Below the pieces are notes generated by a model, which saw only the letters and a list, made by a program, of their open reading frames with translations, was not told where the DNA came from and did not search any database. A stretch of DNA of 64,000 nt. Origin: Lysobacter sp. BMK333-48F3. GTDB taxonomy: Bacteria; Pseudomonadota; Gammaproteobacteria; Xanthomonadales; Xanthomonadaceae. Made by a program: the position numbers and the translations under genes. The first letter of the stretch is position 1; each line of letters begins with the position of its first letter. Location of the stretch: assembly GCF_019733395.1 (NCBI RefSeq), contig NZ_JAIHOO010000001.1, positions 2,179,001-2,243,000 on the forward strand, written 5' to 3'. Below, one piece after another: positions 29,848-38,463 of this stretch.

Positions 29848-30471
29848 ATGCGCGGTGTGTTTCGCTATTTGTGTTGGTTGTCGGTGTTGGGCGTTTGCGC
29901 TTGTACCGATTCCTCTTTTCCATCGATTGACGAGTTGGCGGCCAAGTACCAGCGCAACCCGGTGCCGAAGCTGGCGTACCGTATCGAGCTGAAGTTGGCG
30001 GATGCGCCGGGGCCGTTTGCCGCGGGGGAAGGGTTCGTCCGCTACGAAGCCCCCAATTGCAGCTACACGCCCAGTGCGATCATGGGCGTGCGCAGGCGCC
30101 TCATGCAGTCGCTGCCGATGCAGCTCACCAAGATAGACGATGCGACTTTCATCGCGACGGTCTACTTCGATGCGATGCTGGACGAGGATTACCAGCTAGG
30201 TGAGGGCGTCTGCCACTGGGAATTACAGAGCGTGAACGCCTGGCTCAAGGCGACCGGCGCCAAGACCGATACCGGCTACGTCGTCAACTTGTCTGGCGAC
30301 GAGGTGATCGCACGGAAGTCGCAAACCAACTACTACCTCATGGATGGATACCCTGGCGACGATCCGGACGGGTGGTCGGATCCCGGAAATCAGAGCCGTG
30401 ATTGGTTCAAGCCGGAGTTCCAGAATCAACTGTTCGCAATCACCATGACGGCGCAGGTCGCGACGCGATGA
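29848..30471 (+). CDS. Lipoprotein, tandem paralogue 1 (putative immunity protein)
   Basis: A 207-residue protein. MRGVFRYLCWLSVLGVCAC carries a lipoprotein signal. The mature part (AKYQRNPVPKLAYRIELKLA; VYFDAMLDEDYQLGEGVCHW) is closely similar to the next gene. GGGAGG lies 7 bp before ATG 29848. It is likely a periplasmic immunity protein against the lipase toxin encoded downstream. Two copies may reflect cover of toxin variants. Confidence 0.75.
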   Translation: MRGVFRYLCWLSVLGVCACTDSSFPSIDELAAKYQRNPVPKLAYRIELKLADAPGPFAAGEGFVRYEAPNCSYTPSAIMGVRRRLMQSLPMQLTKIDDATFIATVYFDAMLDEDYQLGEGVCHWELQSVNAWLKATGAKTDTGYVVNLSGDEVIARKSQTNYYLMDGYPGDDPDGWSDPGNQSRDWFKPEFQNQLFAITMTAQVATR

Positions 30472-30661
30472 GTATCGGGCTACGAGTGCTTATTTGGTGA
30501 GGATGGCCGATTTCGAAGCAATCTGTGCACCGCTACTTTTGGTTGCCGTTGTTGGCGTTTCGTACCTGCCGTAAGCTCTGCCGTAAGAGATCCGAGCCGG
30601 ATCGTCGCGCGCTGACCGCCGACGCTCCACGTTCCATAACCGTCTTGCCATGGAGGCATCG

Positions 30662-31318
30662 ATGCGCGGTGTGTTTCGCAGCTTTTGCCTTCTGCTGGCG
30701 ATGAGTACTTCCGCCTGTAGCGCCCCCGAGGCCACCATGAACGCCGAAACCCCCACCTCCGACTCCGCGCCGTCGACGGCCGAGCTGGAAGCCAAGTACA
30801 AACGCAACCCGGCGCCGAAGCAGGCGTACCGGATCGAGCTGAAGGTGGCGGATGCGCCGGGGCCGCTTACCGCGATCGAGGGATATGTCGATTACGAGGC
30901 GCTGGACTGTGTCTACACTCCGGATCCCATTGCCGGCGTGCCGATGACACCCTCGTACAGCCTGCCGATCCAGTACGCCAAGGTCGACGACGATACATAC
31001 GTTGGCACAGTCTATGCCGATGCAATGCTCGACGAAGACTATCTCGGGCGAGGTGTGTGCCACTGGCAGCTGACGAATCTGAACGCAATGTTGAGAGCCA
31101 CCGGCGCCGAAACGGATACCCGCTATGTCGCCAACTTGAAAGGCAGCGAGATGCGGGCGGAGAAGGCGCGTACCAATTTTTACACCGACACCGCATACCC
31201 GGGCAGCGAACCTTCCGATATCCCCAATTTCGGCAACGTGGATCGCAGTAGGTTCAGGCCTGACCTGCAAGACCAACTGTTCACCATCACTCTGACACCA
31301 AAGGCAGGGACGCCATGA
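30662..31318 (+). CDS. Lipoprotein, tandem paralogue 2 (putative immunity protein for lipase effector)
   Basis: A 218-residue protein with signal MRGVFRSFCLLLAMSTSAC (lipobox TSAC). It shares KYKRNPAPKQAYRIELKVAD and VYADAMLDEDYLGRGVCHW with paralogue 1. Its TGA overlaps the ATG of the lipase effector (ATGA 31315-31318), which makes it the direct partner of that toxin. The upstream 120 bp also resembles that of paralogue 1. Confidence 0.8.
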   Translation: MRGVFRSFCLLLAMSTSACSAPEATMNAETPTSDSAPSTAELEAKYKRNPAPKQAYRIELKVADAPGPLTAIEGYVDYEALDCVYTPDPIAGVPMTPSYSLPIQYAKVDDDTYVGTVYADAMLDEDYLGRGVCHWQLTNLNAMLRATGAETDTRYVANLKGSEMRAEKARTNFYTDTAYPGSEPSDIPNFGNVDRSRFRPDLQDQLFTITLTPKAGTP

Positions 31319-32604
31319 GCCTCAACAGCCAGCAGTACGCCGCGCTCGCCAGCGACTCTTACAAGGTGCGCCCCATAGGTAGAGAGTTCGAGCTCGACGG
31401 CGTGGAGTACAAAGCGCTCAAACACGTCGACAAACCATCCGGGTATCAGGGCACGATTTATCAGCGGGTGGATACGGGCGAGATCATCGTTGCCCATCGC
31501 GGCACCGAGTTCGATCGGGAGCCGTTCAAGGATGGCCTTACCGACGCCGGCATGGCCCTGGCGCGCACCAACGCCCAAGCCAAGGATGCGATCGCGCTGA
31601 CCCGCGATGCGATCAACGAAGCGCGAAAGCTCGGCGCCGAAGATCCGCCGGTGCGCGAAGTCAGCGTAACCGGCCACTCCCTTGGCGGCACCCTGGCGCA
31701 AATCACCGCCCATCACTACGACCTGCGCGGCGAAACCTTCAATGCCTACGGTGCGGTCAGCCTGGGTTACCGCATCCCCGAGGGCGGCAACCGCGTTACC
31801 AACCATGTCATGGCCGGCGACCCGGTCAGCGCGGCCAGTGATCACTACGGCCAGGTCAAGGTCTACGCCACCGCGCAGGAAATCAAGGCGATGCAGGACC
31901 ACGGTTACGAGAACAACCGTAACACCCTGTTCGATGCGCGGGCGTCGGTGCCGGCCGCGAAGGAAATGGTCGGAACGTCGCATAGCATGAATAACTTTCT
32001 CAACATCGACGCCAAAAAGATGCCGGACCGTTCAGTGCTCGGCGACCCGCAGGCGCAACGCCTGGCGCAGCAGTACGACCCGATGATCGACAAGTACCGC
32101 AACGACATCGAGAACCTGCGCCGCGGCATCACCAACACCTTCCGCGATCCGCTCGGCCGGGCCGGCGACCTGATCGACGAGATCCGCGGGCCGGCCAAGC
32201 CGGGCGAGCCGGGGCGCAAGGAGCAACGTCACGAGGCGCCGGCGCGGCCGGACCGCAATGCCTCGCCGTGGCAACCGGCGCCTTATGGCCCGGGTCTGCA
32301 GGACTACATCCATCCGGGCAAGACGCCGACCGTGAGCCCCGGCTTCCCGATGCGCGCGACCAGTTCGCTCGACGACAACCCCTCGGCCTTCGTCGACCGC
32401 ATGCTGGCCGCCTCGCAGAACGGCGACCGCGATGCGTTCCGGCAGATGACCCAGCAGGCCGCGGCGGCCACGCCGGGCCGCGAGTTGCGCAACGATGCGG
32501 TGGCGACAGTCGATCGCCAGGAACAGGCCCTGGCCCAACAGGCGATGCAGCAGCAGGCCAACGAGCAGGCCGCGCCGAGCCGCCAGGGTCCGCGCATGGT
32601 TTGA
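31315..32604 (+). CDS. Class 3 lipase-like X-T4SS effector
   Basis: A 429-residue protein without a signal peptide. IIVAHRGTEFDREPFKDGL (57-75) and VSVTGHSLGGTLAQITAHHY (117-136; Ser122 nucleophile) are the hallmarks of lipase class 3. A proline-rich linker leads to a C-terminal module (about 355-410; VDRMLAASQNGDRDAFRQMT, VDRQEQALAQQ) shared with the RTX effector and Gln-rich at the end, probably the secretion signal. It is inferred to be a phospholipase toxin delivered to the periplasm of rivals. It is translationally coupled to its upstream immunity lipoprotein. Confidence 0.84.
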   Translation: MSLNSQQYAALASDSYKVRPIGREFELDGVEYKALKHVDKPSGYQGTIYQRVDTGEIIVAHRGTEFDREPFKDGLTDAGMALARTNAQAKDAIALTRDAINEARKLGAEDPPVREVSVTGHSLGGTLAQITAHHYDLRGETFNAYGAVSLGYRIPEGGNRVTNHVMAGDPVSAASDHYGQVKVYATAQEIKAMQDHGYENNRNTLFDARASVPAAKEMVGTSHSMNNFLNIDAKKMPDRSVLGDPQAQRLAQQYDPMIDKYRNDIENLRRGITNTFRDPLGRAGDLIDEIRGPAKPGEPGRKEQRHEAPARPDRNASPWQPAPYGPGLQDYIHPGKTPTVSPGFPMRATSSLDDNPSAFVDRMLAASQNGDRDAFRQMTQQAAAATPGRELRNDAVATVDRQEQALAQQAMQQQANEQAAPSRQGPRMV

Positions 32605-32683
32605 CCGGCGTCGCCGGCGTGCAGCGCGCGCTGGGTTCCCTAGAATATCCGTTCGGCACGAGGCCGCTTTGGAGAGCGCTGGC

Positions 32684-33256
32684 ATGCAACAGGACGAGTT
32701 GATGGCGCTGATCAGCAAGACCGCGGTCTTGATGGAGCAGTTCGAACGCCGCTGCGAGGAAATCGAGAAACAGCAGCGCGCGGTGTATCAGCAACTGCAG
32801 CATCTGGCGCAGCAGGTGCCGGGCGTAGTGCGCCAATCCGCCGACGAAAGCCTGCGCAATCTGCCGGGCGCGGTGATCGGCAAGGTCGAGGGCGGCTTGT
32901 CGCAGCCGGTCGGCGCTTACGAAAAGCGCCTGCAAGAGGCCGGCGCCCTGCTGCAGGAGGGCTCGCAAGGCCTGGCCGCGCAGATCAAGCGCATGGAATG
33001 GCTGCACAAGCAGCTGGTGTGGAAGGTGGTCGGCGCGGCGCTGGGTAGCGTATTGCTGCTGTTGGCCGGCGGCGGCTGGCTGCTGTGGCAGTACCGCGCC
33101 GACATCAACCAAAACCGGATCACCGCCGACCTGTTGCGCGCCTACAACCAGGCCGACGTGACCCTGTGCGGCGGGCGCCTGTGCGCGAACGTCGACATGA
33201 AGGCCAAGCCCTACGGCGACGACAAGCGGTACCGGCCGGTGCAGGCGCGGCAGTAG
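32684..33256 (+). CDS. Coiled-coil protein with one transmembrane helix (relaxation-protein-like)
   Basis: A 190-residue protein with a predicted coiled coil at about residues 1-105 (LMEQFERRCEEIEKQQRAVY), one transmembrane helix at about 112-138 (VVGAALGSVLLLLAGGGWLL) and a short C-terminal domain with CGGRLCANVDMKAK. Similar proteins are often annotated as 'relaxation protein', and I recall them near X-T4SS effector genes. It follows the lipase effector by 79 bp on the same strand and may help recruit effectors at the inner membrane; this is inference. Confidence 0.65.
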   Translation: MQQDELMALISKTAVLMEQFERRCEEIEKQQRAVYQQLQHLAQQVPGVVRQSADESLRNLPGAVIGKVEGGLSQPVGAYEKRLQEAGALLQEGSQGLAAQIKRMEWLHKQLVWKVVGAALGSVLLLLAGGGWLLWQYRADINQNRITADLLRAYNQADVTLCGGRLCANVDMKAKPYGDDKRYRPVQARQ

Positions 33257-33355
33257 GCGGCGCCGCCGGCATCGCCGATGCCGCTGTTGCGATGAGTCCG
33301 TTGGCGGATGCGACACCGGCCCCTCGGTGGAATTCGCAGTAGTTGCGATTTCGCG

Positions 33356-33411
33356 GTCGCGGCTTACGCCGCTCCTACAAGAGCTCATGTAGGAGCGGCG
33401 TAAGCCGCGAC
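33356..33411. repeat. Tight REP inverted pair (hairpin)
   Basis: A reverse REP at 33356-33378 and a forward REP at 33389-33411 are only 10 bp apart and would form a 23-bp stem. They lie in the 421-bp gap after the coiled-coil gene; the rest of the gap up to 33677 holds no gene that I can see. Confidence 0.9.
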
Positions 33412-33677
33412 CACCGAAGCGGTCGACGTTAGCGCCGCGTCCGAAGCCCGGATACTCCCGGCGCCCCTTCGCGCGCGGCCCGGACTTCATGCGGCCCTGC
33501 CGCACGCGCCGTATCGTCTGTCTCGCAGCCCGCACAGCCCCGCATCGGCCAGTCGCCGACCGCTCGCAACTCCGTCGCCCACCGGCACCACAACGCCGTC
33601 GAAACCGCAGCTCCCCATTCGTCGATGAGAAGAACCGCGCCGATCCCCGGCGCGGCCTCATTCCCCGGGAGCCCGCC

Positions 33678-34256
33678 ATGCGCAAGATCATCGCCGCCTT
33701 GCAACTGTCACTGGACGGCTACATCGAGGGCCCGCAGGGCGAACTGGACTGGATCGACAGTTGGGAGGACCGCTTCGGTCTGCTCGACCGGGTCGACACC
33801 TTCCTGCTCGGCGCACGCATGTACCCGGCCTACGAGGCCTATTGGAGCGCGATCCAGGCCGACCCCGACGCGGTGCTGCCCTTCGTCGACCGGCCCGCCC
33901 TGCCGTTCGAGATCGACTACGCGCGCATCGCCGCGACCACCCCGCACGTGGTGTTGTCGCGCACCCTGACCTCGGTCGGCTGGGCCCACACCCGGATCGT
34001 GCGCGAGCTGGACGAGCTGCGTGCGCTCAAGACCCAGCCCGGCCGCGACCTGCACGCCGTCGGTGGCGCCGCCTTTATCGCCAGCCTGCTCAACGCCGAC
34101 CTGGTCGACGAGTTGTGCTTGGTCGTGCACCCGGTGCTGCTGGGCGCGGGCAAGCCGTTGTTTCAGGGGCTGGAGGGGCAGCGCCGGTTGCGGCTGACGG
34201 AAGCGGTGCCCTTGGGCGACGGGCTGGCGCGGTTGTCGTACACGCTGAGCCGCTGA
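33678..34256 (+). CDS. Dihydrofolate reductase-like (RibD C-terminal domain) family protein
   Basis: A 192-residue protein. It starts MRKIIAALQLSLDGYIEGPQ, the typical opening of YwjB/YyaP-type RibD_C proteins, has DTFLLGARMYPAYEAYW (about 41-57), and ends with DLHAVGGAAFIASLLNADLV and LCLVVHPVLLGAGKPLFQG, the NADPH-site region of the family. Probably an NADPH-dependent reductase in the cytoplasm; the substrate is unknown. GGGAG precedes ATG 33678. Confidence 0.88.
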   Translation: MRKIIAALQLSLDGYIEGPQGELDWIDSWEDRFGLLDRVDTFLLGARMYPAYEAYWSAIQADPDAVLPFVDRPALPFEIDYARIAATTPHVVLSRTLTSVGWAHTRIVRELDELRALKTQPGRDLHAVGGAAFIASLLNADLVDELCLVVHPVLLGAGKPLFQGLEGQRRLRLTEAVPLGDGLARLSYTLSR

Positions 34257-34395
34257 GCCGCTATCGGCGCGCGAAGCCCAGGTCGTTGACGGCTGGGCCG
34301 CTGAAGGCCGGGCCGCTGAAGGCCCGGCCGAGCGGGCGGGGCGTCGCGCCCGATCACGCACAGTCCACGTTGCTGCAATGCACAATAATGGCCCC

Positions 34396-35619
34396 ATGAG
34401 CGCCCCCCTCCCTGCCTCCGTCCCGCTGCCGCCGCGCCGGGTGGCCCTGATCCTGTTCGCCCTGGCCATGGGCGGTTTCGCCATCGGCACCAGCGAGTTC
34501 GTGGTGATGGGCCTGATCACCGAGATCGCCCGCGCGATGGCGGTGACCGAACCGCAGGTCGGCCACGTCATCAGCGCCTATGCGCTGGGCGTGGTGGTCG
34601 GCGCGCCGGCGCTGGCCTTGCTCGGCGGGCGCCTGTCGCGACGCAGCCTGCTGCTGGCGTTGATGGGCTTCTACGCGGTCGGCAACCTCGCCAGCGCGCT
34701 GGCGCCGGGCTACCTGAGCCTGATGCTGGCGCGCTTCGTCGCCGGCCTGCCGCACGGCGCCTACTTCGGCATCGCTGCGCTGGTGGCGGCGCGGATCAGC
34801 CCGCCCGAGCAGCGCGGCACCGCGGTCGGGCGGGTGATGTTGGGGCTGTCGGTGGCCTTGCTGATCGGCAATCCGCTGGCGACCTGGCTCGGCCAGGCCT
34901 TCGGCTGGCGCTGGGCCTTCGCCCTGGTGTCGCTGATCGCGCTGGCGACGGTGGCGATGACCGCGCAGGCGCTGCCGCGCGGCATGAACGCGCCGCGCCC
35001 GGATGCGATGCGCGAGCTGCGCGATTTCAACCGCAAGCCGGTGTGGCTGGCGCTGGGCATCGGCGCGATCGGCTTCGCCGGCATGTTCTGCGTTTTCAGC
35101 TATCTGGCGCCGACCCTGGTCCACGTCACCGGCGTGCGCGAGTCCTTCATACCGTTCGGCCTGATCGCGTTCGGCATCGGCGGCATCCTCGGCACCCTCG
35201 GCGGCGGCTGGTTGTTCGACCGCTTCCAGTTCCGCGGCGCGGCGCTGGTGCTGGTGTGGTCGGTGCTGATCCTGCTGCTGTTCCCGCTGGCCGCGCGCTC
35301 GGTCTGGACCGTGCTGCCGGCGGTGCTGGCGGTGGGCACGATGGGCGCGCTGGCGACGGTGCTGCAGGCGCATCTGATGGACGTCGCCGCCGAAGCGCAG
35401 ACCCTGGCGGCCGCGTCCAACCACTCGGCCTTCAACATGGCCAACGCGCTCGGCCCCTGGCTGGGCGGCATGGCGATCACCGCCGGTTACGGCTGGACCT
35501 CGACCGGCGTGGTCGGCGCGCTGACCGCGCTCGGCGGCCTGGCGATCTACGCCTGGGCGCGCGCGGACCTGCGCGCGTCGGAGACGGCGGCGCTGGAAGG
35601 TTCGGGCGAGGCGGGGTGA
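34396..35619 (+). CDS. MFS transporter, DHA1 family drug/sugar efflux type
   Basis: A 407-residue inner-membrane protein with 12 predicted helices. FAIGTSEFVVMGLITEIARA (helix 1) and LLGGRLSRRSLLL (loop 2-3, motif A-like) are typical of AraJ/YdhP-type DHA1 exporters. The substrate is not predictable. An in-frame ATG at 34378 would add six residues; 34396 starts right before the Pro-rich N-terminus. A G/C-rich palindromic stretch (GCTGAAGGCCGGGCC repeats) lies upstream at 34295-34325. Confidence 0.9.
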   Translation: MSAPLPASVPLPPRRVALILFALAMGGFAIGTSEFVVMGLITEIARAMAVTEPQVGHVISAYALGVVVGAPALALLGGRLSRRSLLLALMGFYAVGNLASALAPGYLSLMLARFVAGLPHGAYFGIAALVAARISPPEQRGTAVGRVMLGLSVALLIGNPLATWLGQAFGWRWAFALVSLIALATVAMTAQALPRGMNAPRPDAMRELRDFNRKPVWLALGIGAIGFAGMFCVFSYLAPTLVHVTGVRESFIPFGLIAFGIGGILGTLGGGWLFDRFQFRGAALVLVWSVLILLLFPLAARSVWTVLPAVLAVGTMGALATVLQAHLMDVAAEAQTLAAASNHSAFNMANALGPWLGGMAITAGYGWTSTGVVGALTALGGLAIYAWARADLRASETAALEGSGEAG

Positions 35620-35635
35620 GATCGAGCTCCGCCTG

Positions 35636-35874
35636 GCTTCGGCAGGGGCGCTTGCGTACACCGCTGCGGTAGTCGCGGCTCACGCCGCTCCTACAAGGGA
35701 CGCTTATGTAGGAGCGGCGTGAGCCGCGACAGCTAATGCGGCGGAATACCACGTTGGTATCCGAAGCCGGGTTGTCTGGGATATTTCGAACGACAGCGCT
35801 CATGGGGCCGGGCTTCGACCGGGGCGCTTGCGTACACCGCTGCGGTGGTCGCGGCTCACGCCGCTCCTACAGGG
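35636..35874. repeat. Copy 1 of a 240-bp REP-containing direct repeat
   Basis: This contains a reverse REP (35672-35694), a forward REP (35708-35730) and a third, reverse REP (35848-35870), with spacer text GCTAATGCGGCGGAATACCA and CGAACGACAGCGCTCATGGG. The same arrangement recurs at 37015-37277 on the other side of the TPR gene. Confidence 0.88.
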
Positions 35875-35897
35875 GCAGGACTCCGCTCCTACCGATC

Positions 35898-36785
35898 CTA
35901 TTGGGGAGCAGGCGGAGAAGGAGGGGCGCAGATCGCGCAGTGGTCGTGCTCCGCTTCCTGGCCTTTGCTGCGCGCGAGTACGGTGCGGATGTGCTGCTGG
36001 CGCTTAGTCATCAGCGCATCGCGCTCGCTGCCGTAGCGCACGGCCAGGTCGTAGACCGCGTCGGCGGTCTCGATCGGCCCGCCGGCCAGGTTCAACGTCG
36101 CCCAATCGCGCAGAAGATTGGCGACGACCGGGTCGGGCGCGGCCACGAACTGCAGCCTTTCGTGCAACTGATAGCTGAAAGACCAGTTGAGCAGCCAGGG
36201 GCTGACCGGGCGTCCATCGTTCCCGGCCGGCAGCTCGGTCGGCAGCGGCGGCACCAAGGTCGGCGCGAAGGCGATGCCGGCGACCGAACGGCCTTGCAGG
36301 TGGTTCGGATCCTTGGCCAGGGCCAGCTTGGCTTCGAGGATGCGCAGGTGCAGCCATTCCGAGCGATGGTGTTCTTCGGGGTTGCGACGAATGCCGATCC
36401 GGATCCAGCGCAGCGCTGTGGCGTCGTGGCCGGTCAGTTCCAGCGCCGTGCCGAGATTGGCGGCGGTCTCGTGGTGGCCCGGGTACAGCTTTTCCACTTG
36501 CACGAAATGTCTGACCGCCGCGGCGAACTGACCTTGGCGGATCAGCAGTACGCCGAGGTCGTTGAGGTGTTCGAAGCTCGGGTCGATCAAGGCGTCGCGG
36601 ACCGTCGTCCGGACCCAGAACAACGGCGGCGTAGCGCCCTTGAGTTCCCGGACGAAGTCCTGGCCCACCGGCCAACTGGGATGGAATTTGCGGCCCGCCG
36701 CGTCGGTGCCGACCGAATTGATGCAGGCCTGGGCGGCGCTGGTCAGGGTCAGCAAGGCGGTGGCGGCGACGATCCGGAGCTTCAT
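35898..36785 (-). CDS. Periplasmic TPR-containing protein, unknown function
   Basis: A 295-residue protein with a signal peptide (MKLRIVAATALLTLTSAAQA). Two TPR-like helices pairs lie at about residues 70-135 (EHLNDLGVLLIRQGQFAAAV and HETAANLGTALELTGHDATA), with a C-terminal region of no known domain that ends Cys/Pro-rich. It probably mediates protein contacts in the periplasm. It is flanked on both sides by the REP direct repeat. Confidence 0.68.
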   Translation of the reverse strand: MKLRIVAATALLTLTSAAQACINSVGTDAAGRKFHPSWPVGQDFVRELKGATPPLFWVRTTVRDALIDPSFEHLNDLGVLLIRQGQFAAAVRHFVQVEKLYPGHHETAANLGTALELTGHDATALRWIRIGIRRNPEEHHRSEWLHLRILEAKLALAKDPNHLQGRSVAGIAFAPTLVPPLPTELPAGNDGRPVSPWLLNWSFSYQLHERLQFVAAPDPVVANLLRDWATLNLAGGPIETADAVYDLAVRYGSERDALMTKRQQHIRTVLARSKGQEAEHDHCAICAPPSPPAPQ

Positions 36786-37014
36786 GGCGGTCCTTGCTCG
36801 AACGGTCCTGGAGTCGCTCGAGTTTGCCTGGACCGGAGCGGGTCGTCACGCGGCGTCGGGCCGTGTCTGCTGCCGAAGCTACGGCCTGAGGGTAAGTGCG
36901 GCGCCCCAAGGGATTTTCTTCGGGCAGGAGCCGCGACCACCGAAGCGATGGGATGCAGCGTTGGTGTCCGAAGGCAGTCGCCCGGGGGGTGAATAGAAGC
37001 GCTCGCAGAGCCGG

Positions 37015-37277
37015 GCTTCGGTAGGGACGCTTGCGTACACCGCTGCGGTGGTCGCGGCTCACGCCGCTCCTACAAGGGACGCTTATGTAGGAGCGGCGTG
37101 AGCCGCGACAGCTAATGCGGCGGAATACCACGTTGGTGTCCGAAGCCGGGTTGTCTGGGATTTTTCGAACGACAGCGCTCATGGGGCCGGGCTTCGGCCG
37201 AAGTGCTTGCGTACATCGCTGCGGTTGTCGCGACTTATGACCGGAGGAAATCCCGTGGGACGCCGCTCCTACAGGGG
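37015..37277. repeat. Copy 2 of the REP-containing direct repeat, with an interrupted third REP
   Basis: This matches 35636-35874 almost base for base up to the third REP. There, about 23 nt (TGACCGGAGGAAATCCCGTG plus GGA) lie inside the REP hairpin at 37236-37258, splitting it. The rest of the 620-bp gap (36786-37014) contains a decayed REP half near 36930 and no gene that I can see. Confidence 0.85.
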
Positions 37278-37408
37278 CGGCCGACGCTGCGGTTTCGACT
37301 TGATAAATGTCAGCTTCTGCCCCTGCGCACGGCGCAGGCCGCGGCGGCGGCGCTAAGCTCGCGGGCGACGCAGCGGTCGCGGTGTCGGCCGGCGAACGGA
37401 GGCGAAGG

Positions 37409-37834
37409 ATGAAGCAGACCTATCCAGGCAGCTGCCATTGCGGCGCGGTGCGGTTCGAATGCGATCTGGACCTGGCCGCGGGCACGCGGCGCTGCAATTG
37501 CAGCTTCTGTCTGAAGACGCGGATGTGGAAGGCGTTCGCGATGGCCGGCGAATTCCGCCTGTTGCAGGGCGAGCAGGAGCTGGGCGACTACCGCGCCGCC
37601 GATTCGCAATGGCCGCAGGGCCACGTCCATCACCACTTCTGCCGGCGCTGCGGCGTGCGTCCCTTCAGCCGCGGCTATCTGGAGATGGAACCGTTCAACG
37701 GCTGGTTCCATGCGGTCAATGTCGCCTGCCTGGACGGGCTGGACGACGCGGCCCTGGCGGCGATCCCGATCGAGTACGAGGACGGCCGCCACGACCGCTG
37801 GGAGTCGGCGCCGGCGGCGCCGGGATACCTGTAG
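37409..37834 (+). CDS. GFA-domain protein (glutathione-dependent formaldehyde-activating family)
   Basis: A 141-residue protein with the Gfa zinc ligands in order: SCHCGAVRFEC (residues 8-18), CNCSFC (29-34) and CRRCGVRPFS (78-87). Family members bind two zinc ions; one enzyme speeds S-hydroxymethylglutathione formation, but most are of unknown substrate. GGAGG-like GGAGGCGAAGG precedes ATG 37409. It is followed 65 bp later by a DUF1697 gene on the same strand. Confidence 0.9.
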   Translation: MKQTYPGSCHCGAVRFECDLDLAAGTRRCNCSFCLKTRMWKAFAMAGEFRLLQGEQELGDYRAADSQWPQGHVHHHFCRRCGVRPFSRGYLEMEPFNGWFHAVNVACLDGLDDAALAAIPIEYEDGRHDRWESAPAAPGYL

Positions 37835-37898
37835 CGACGCAGCGCCTGCGACCCGAACCGGTATCCTGGCGGTCTTCGCCGTCACCGCCGGACCCGCC

Positions 37899-38408
37899 AT
37901 GACCACTTACATCGCCCTGCTGCGCGCCGTGAACGTCGGCGGCACCGGCAAGTTGCCGATGGCCGAGCTGCGGGCGATGTGCGAGGCGGCGGGATTCGAG
38001 GACGTGCGCACCTACATCGCCAGCGGCAACGTGGTGTTGCGCAGCAAGCTCAGCGCGCAGCGGGTGCGGGCGGCATTGGAAGAGAAGCTGCAGGCGTATG
38101 CCGGCAAGCCGGTCGGGGTGGTGGTGCGTACCGGCGCGGATTTGCGGCGCGCGCTGGAAGCCAATCCGTTCAAGCAGGCGGCGCCGAACCGGGCGGTGCT
38201 GATCTTCCTCGACGACGCGCCGCCGGCCGATGCGCTGGCGGCGGTGAAGCACCGCAACGGCGAGGAGATCGCGCTCGGCGAGCGCGAGATCTACGTCCAT
38301 TACGGCGACGGCATGGCCGATTCGAAACTGATGATTCCGGCCGCCAAGGCCGGCACCGCGCGCAACTTGAACACGGTGGCCAAGCTGATCGAGATGGCCG
38401 GCGCTTGA
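37899..38408 (+). CDS. DUF1697 family protein
   Basis: A 169-residue cytoplasmic protein. YIALLRAVNVGGTGKLPMAE (residues 4-23), RTYIASGNVVLRSK (42-55) and the C-terminal GTARNLNTVAKLIEMA are the conserved DUF1697 blocks. The biochemical role of the family is unknown. The length is normal. Confidence 0.92.
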   Translation: MTTYIALLRAVNVGGTGKLPMAELRAMCEAAGFEDVRTYIASGNVVLRSKLSAQRVRAALEEKLQAYAGKPVGVVVRTGADLRRALEANPFKQAAPNRAVLIFLDDAPPADALAAVKHRNGEEIALGEREIYVHYGDGMADSKLMIPAAKAGTARNLNTVAKLIEMAGA

Positions 38409-38463
38409 GGCCGCGTCTCGCCGGCGCGCAGGCGTGCGCGCGGCCGGCGACGCGAGCGGGCGT

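Noticed and set aside
32129..33691. 520-aa open frame on the minus strand
   Set aside because: It runs through the complements of two real genes and a REP pair; no coherent domain.
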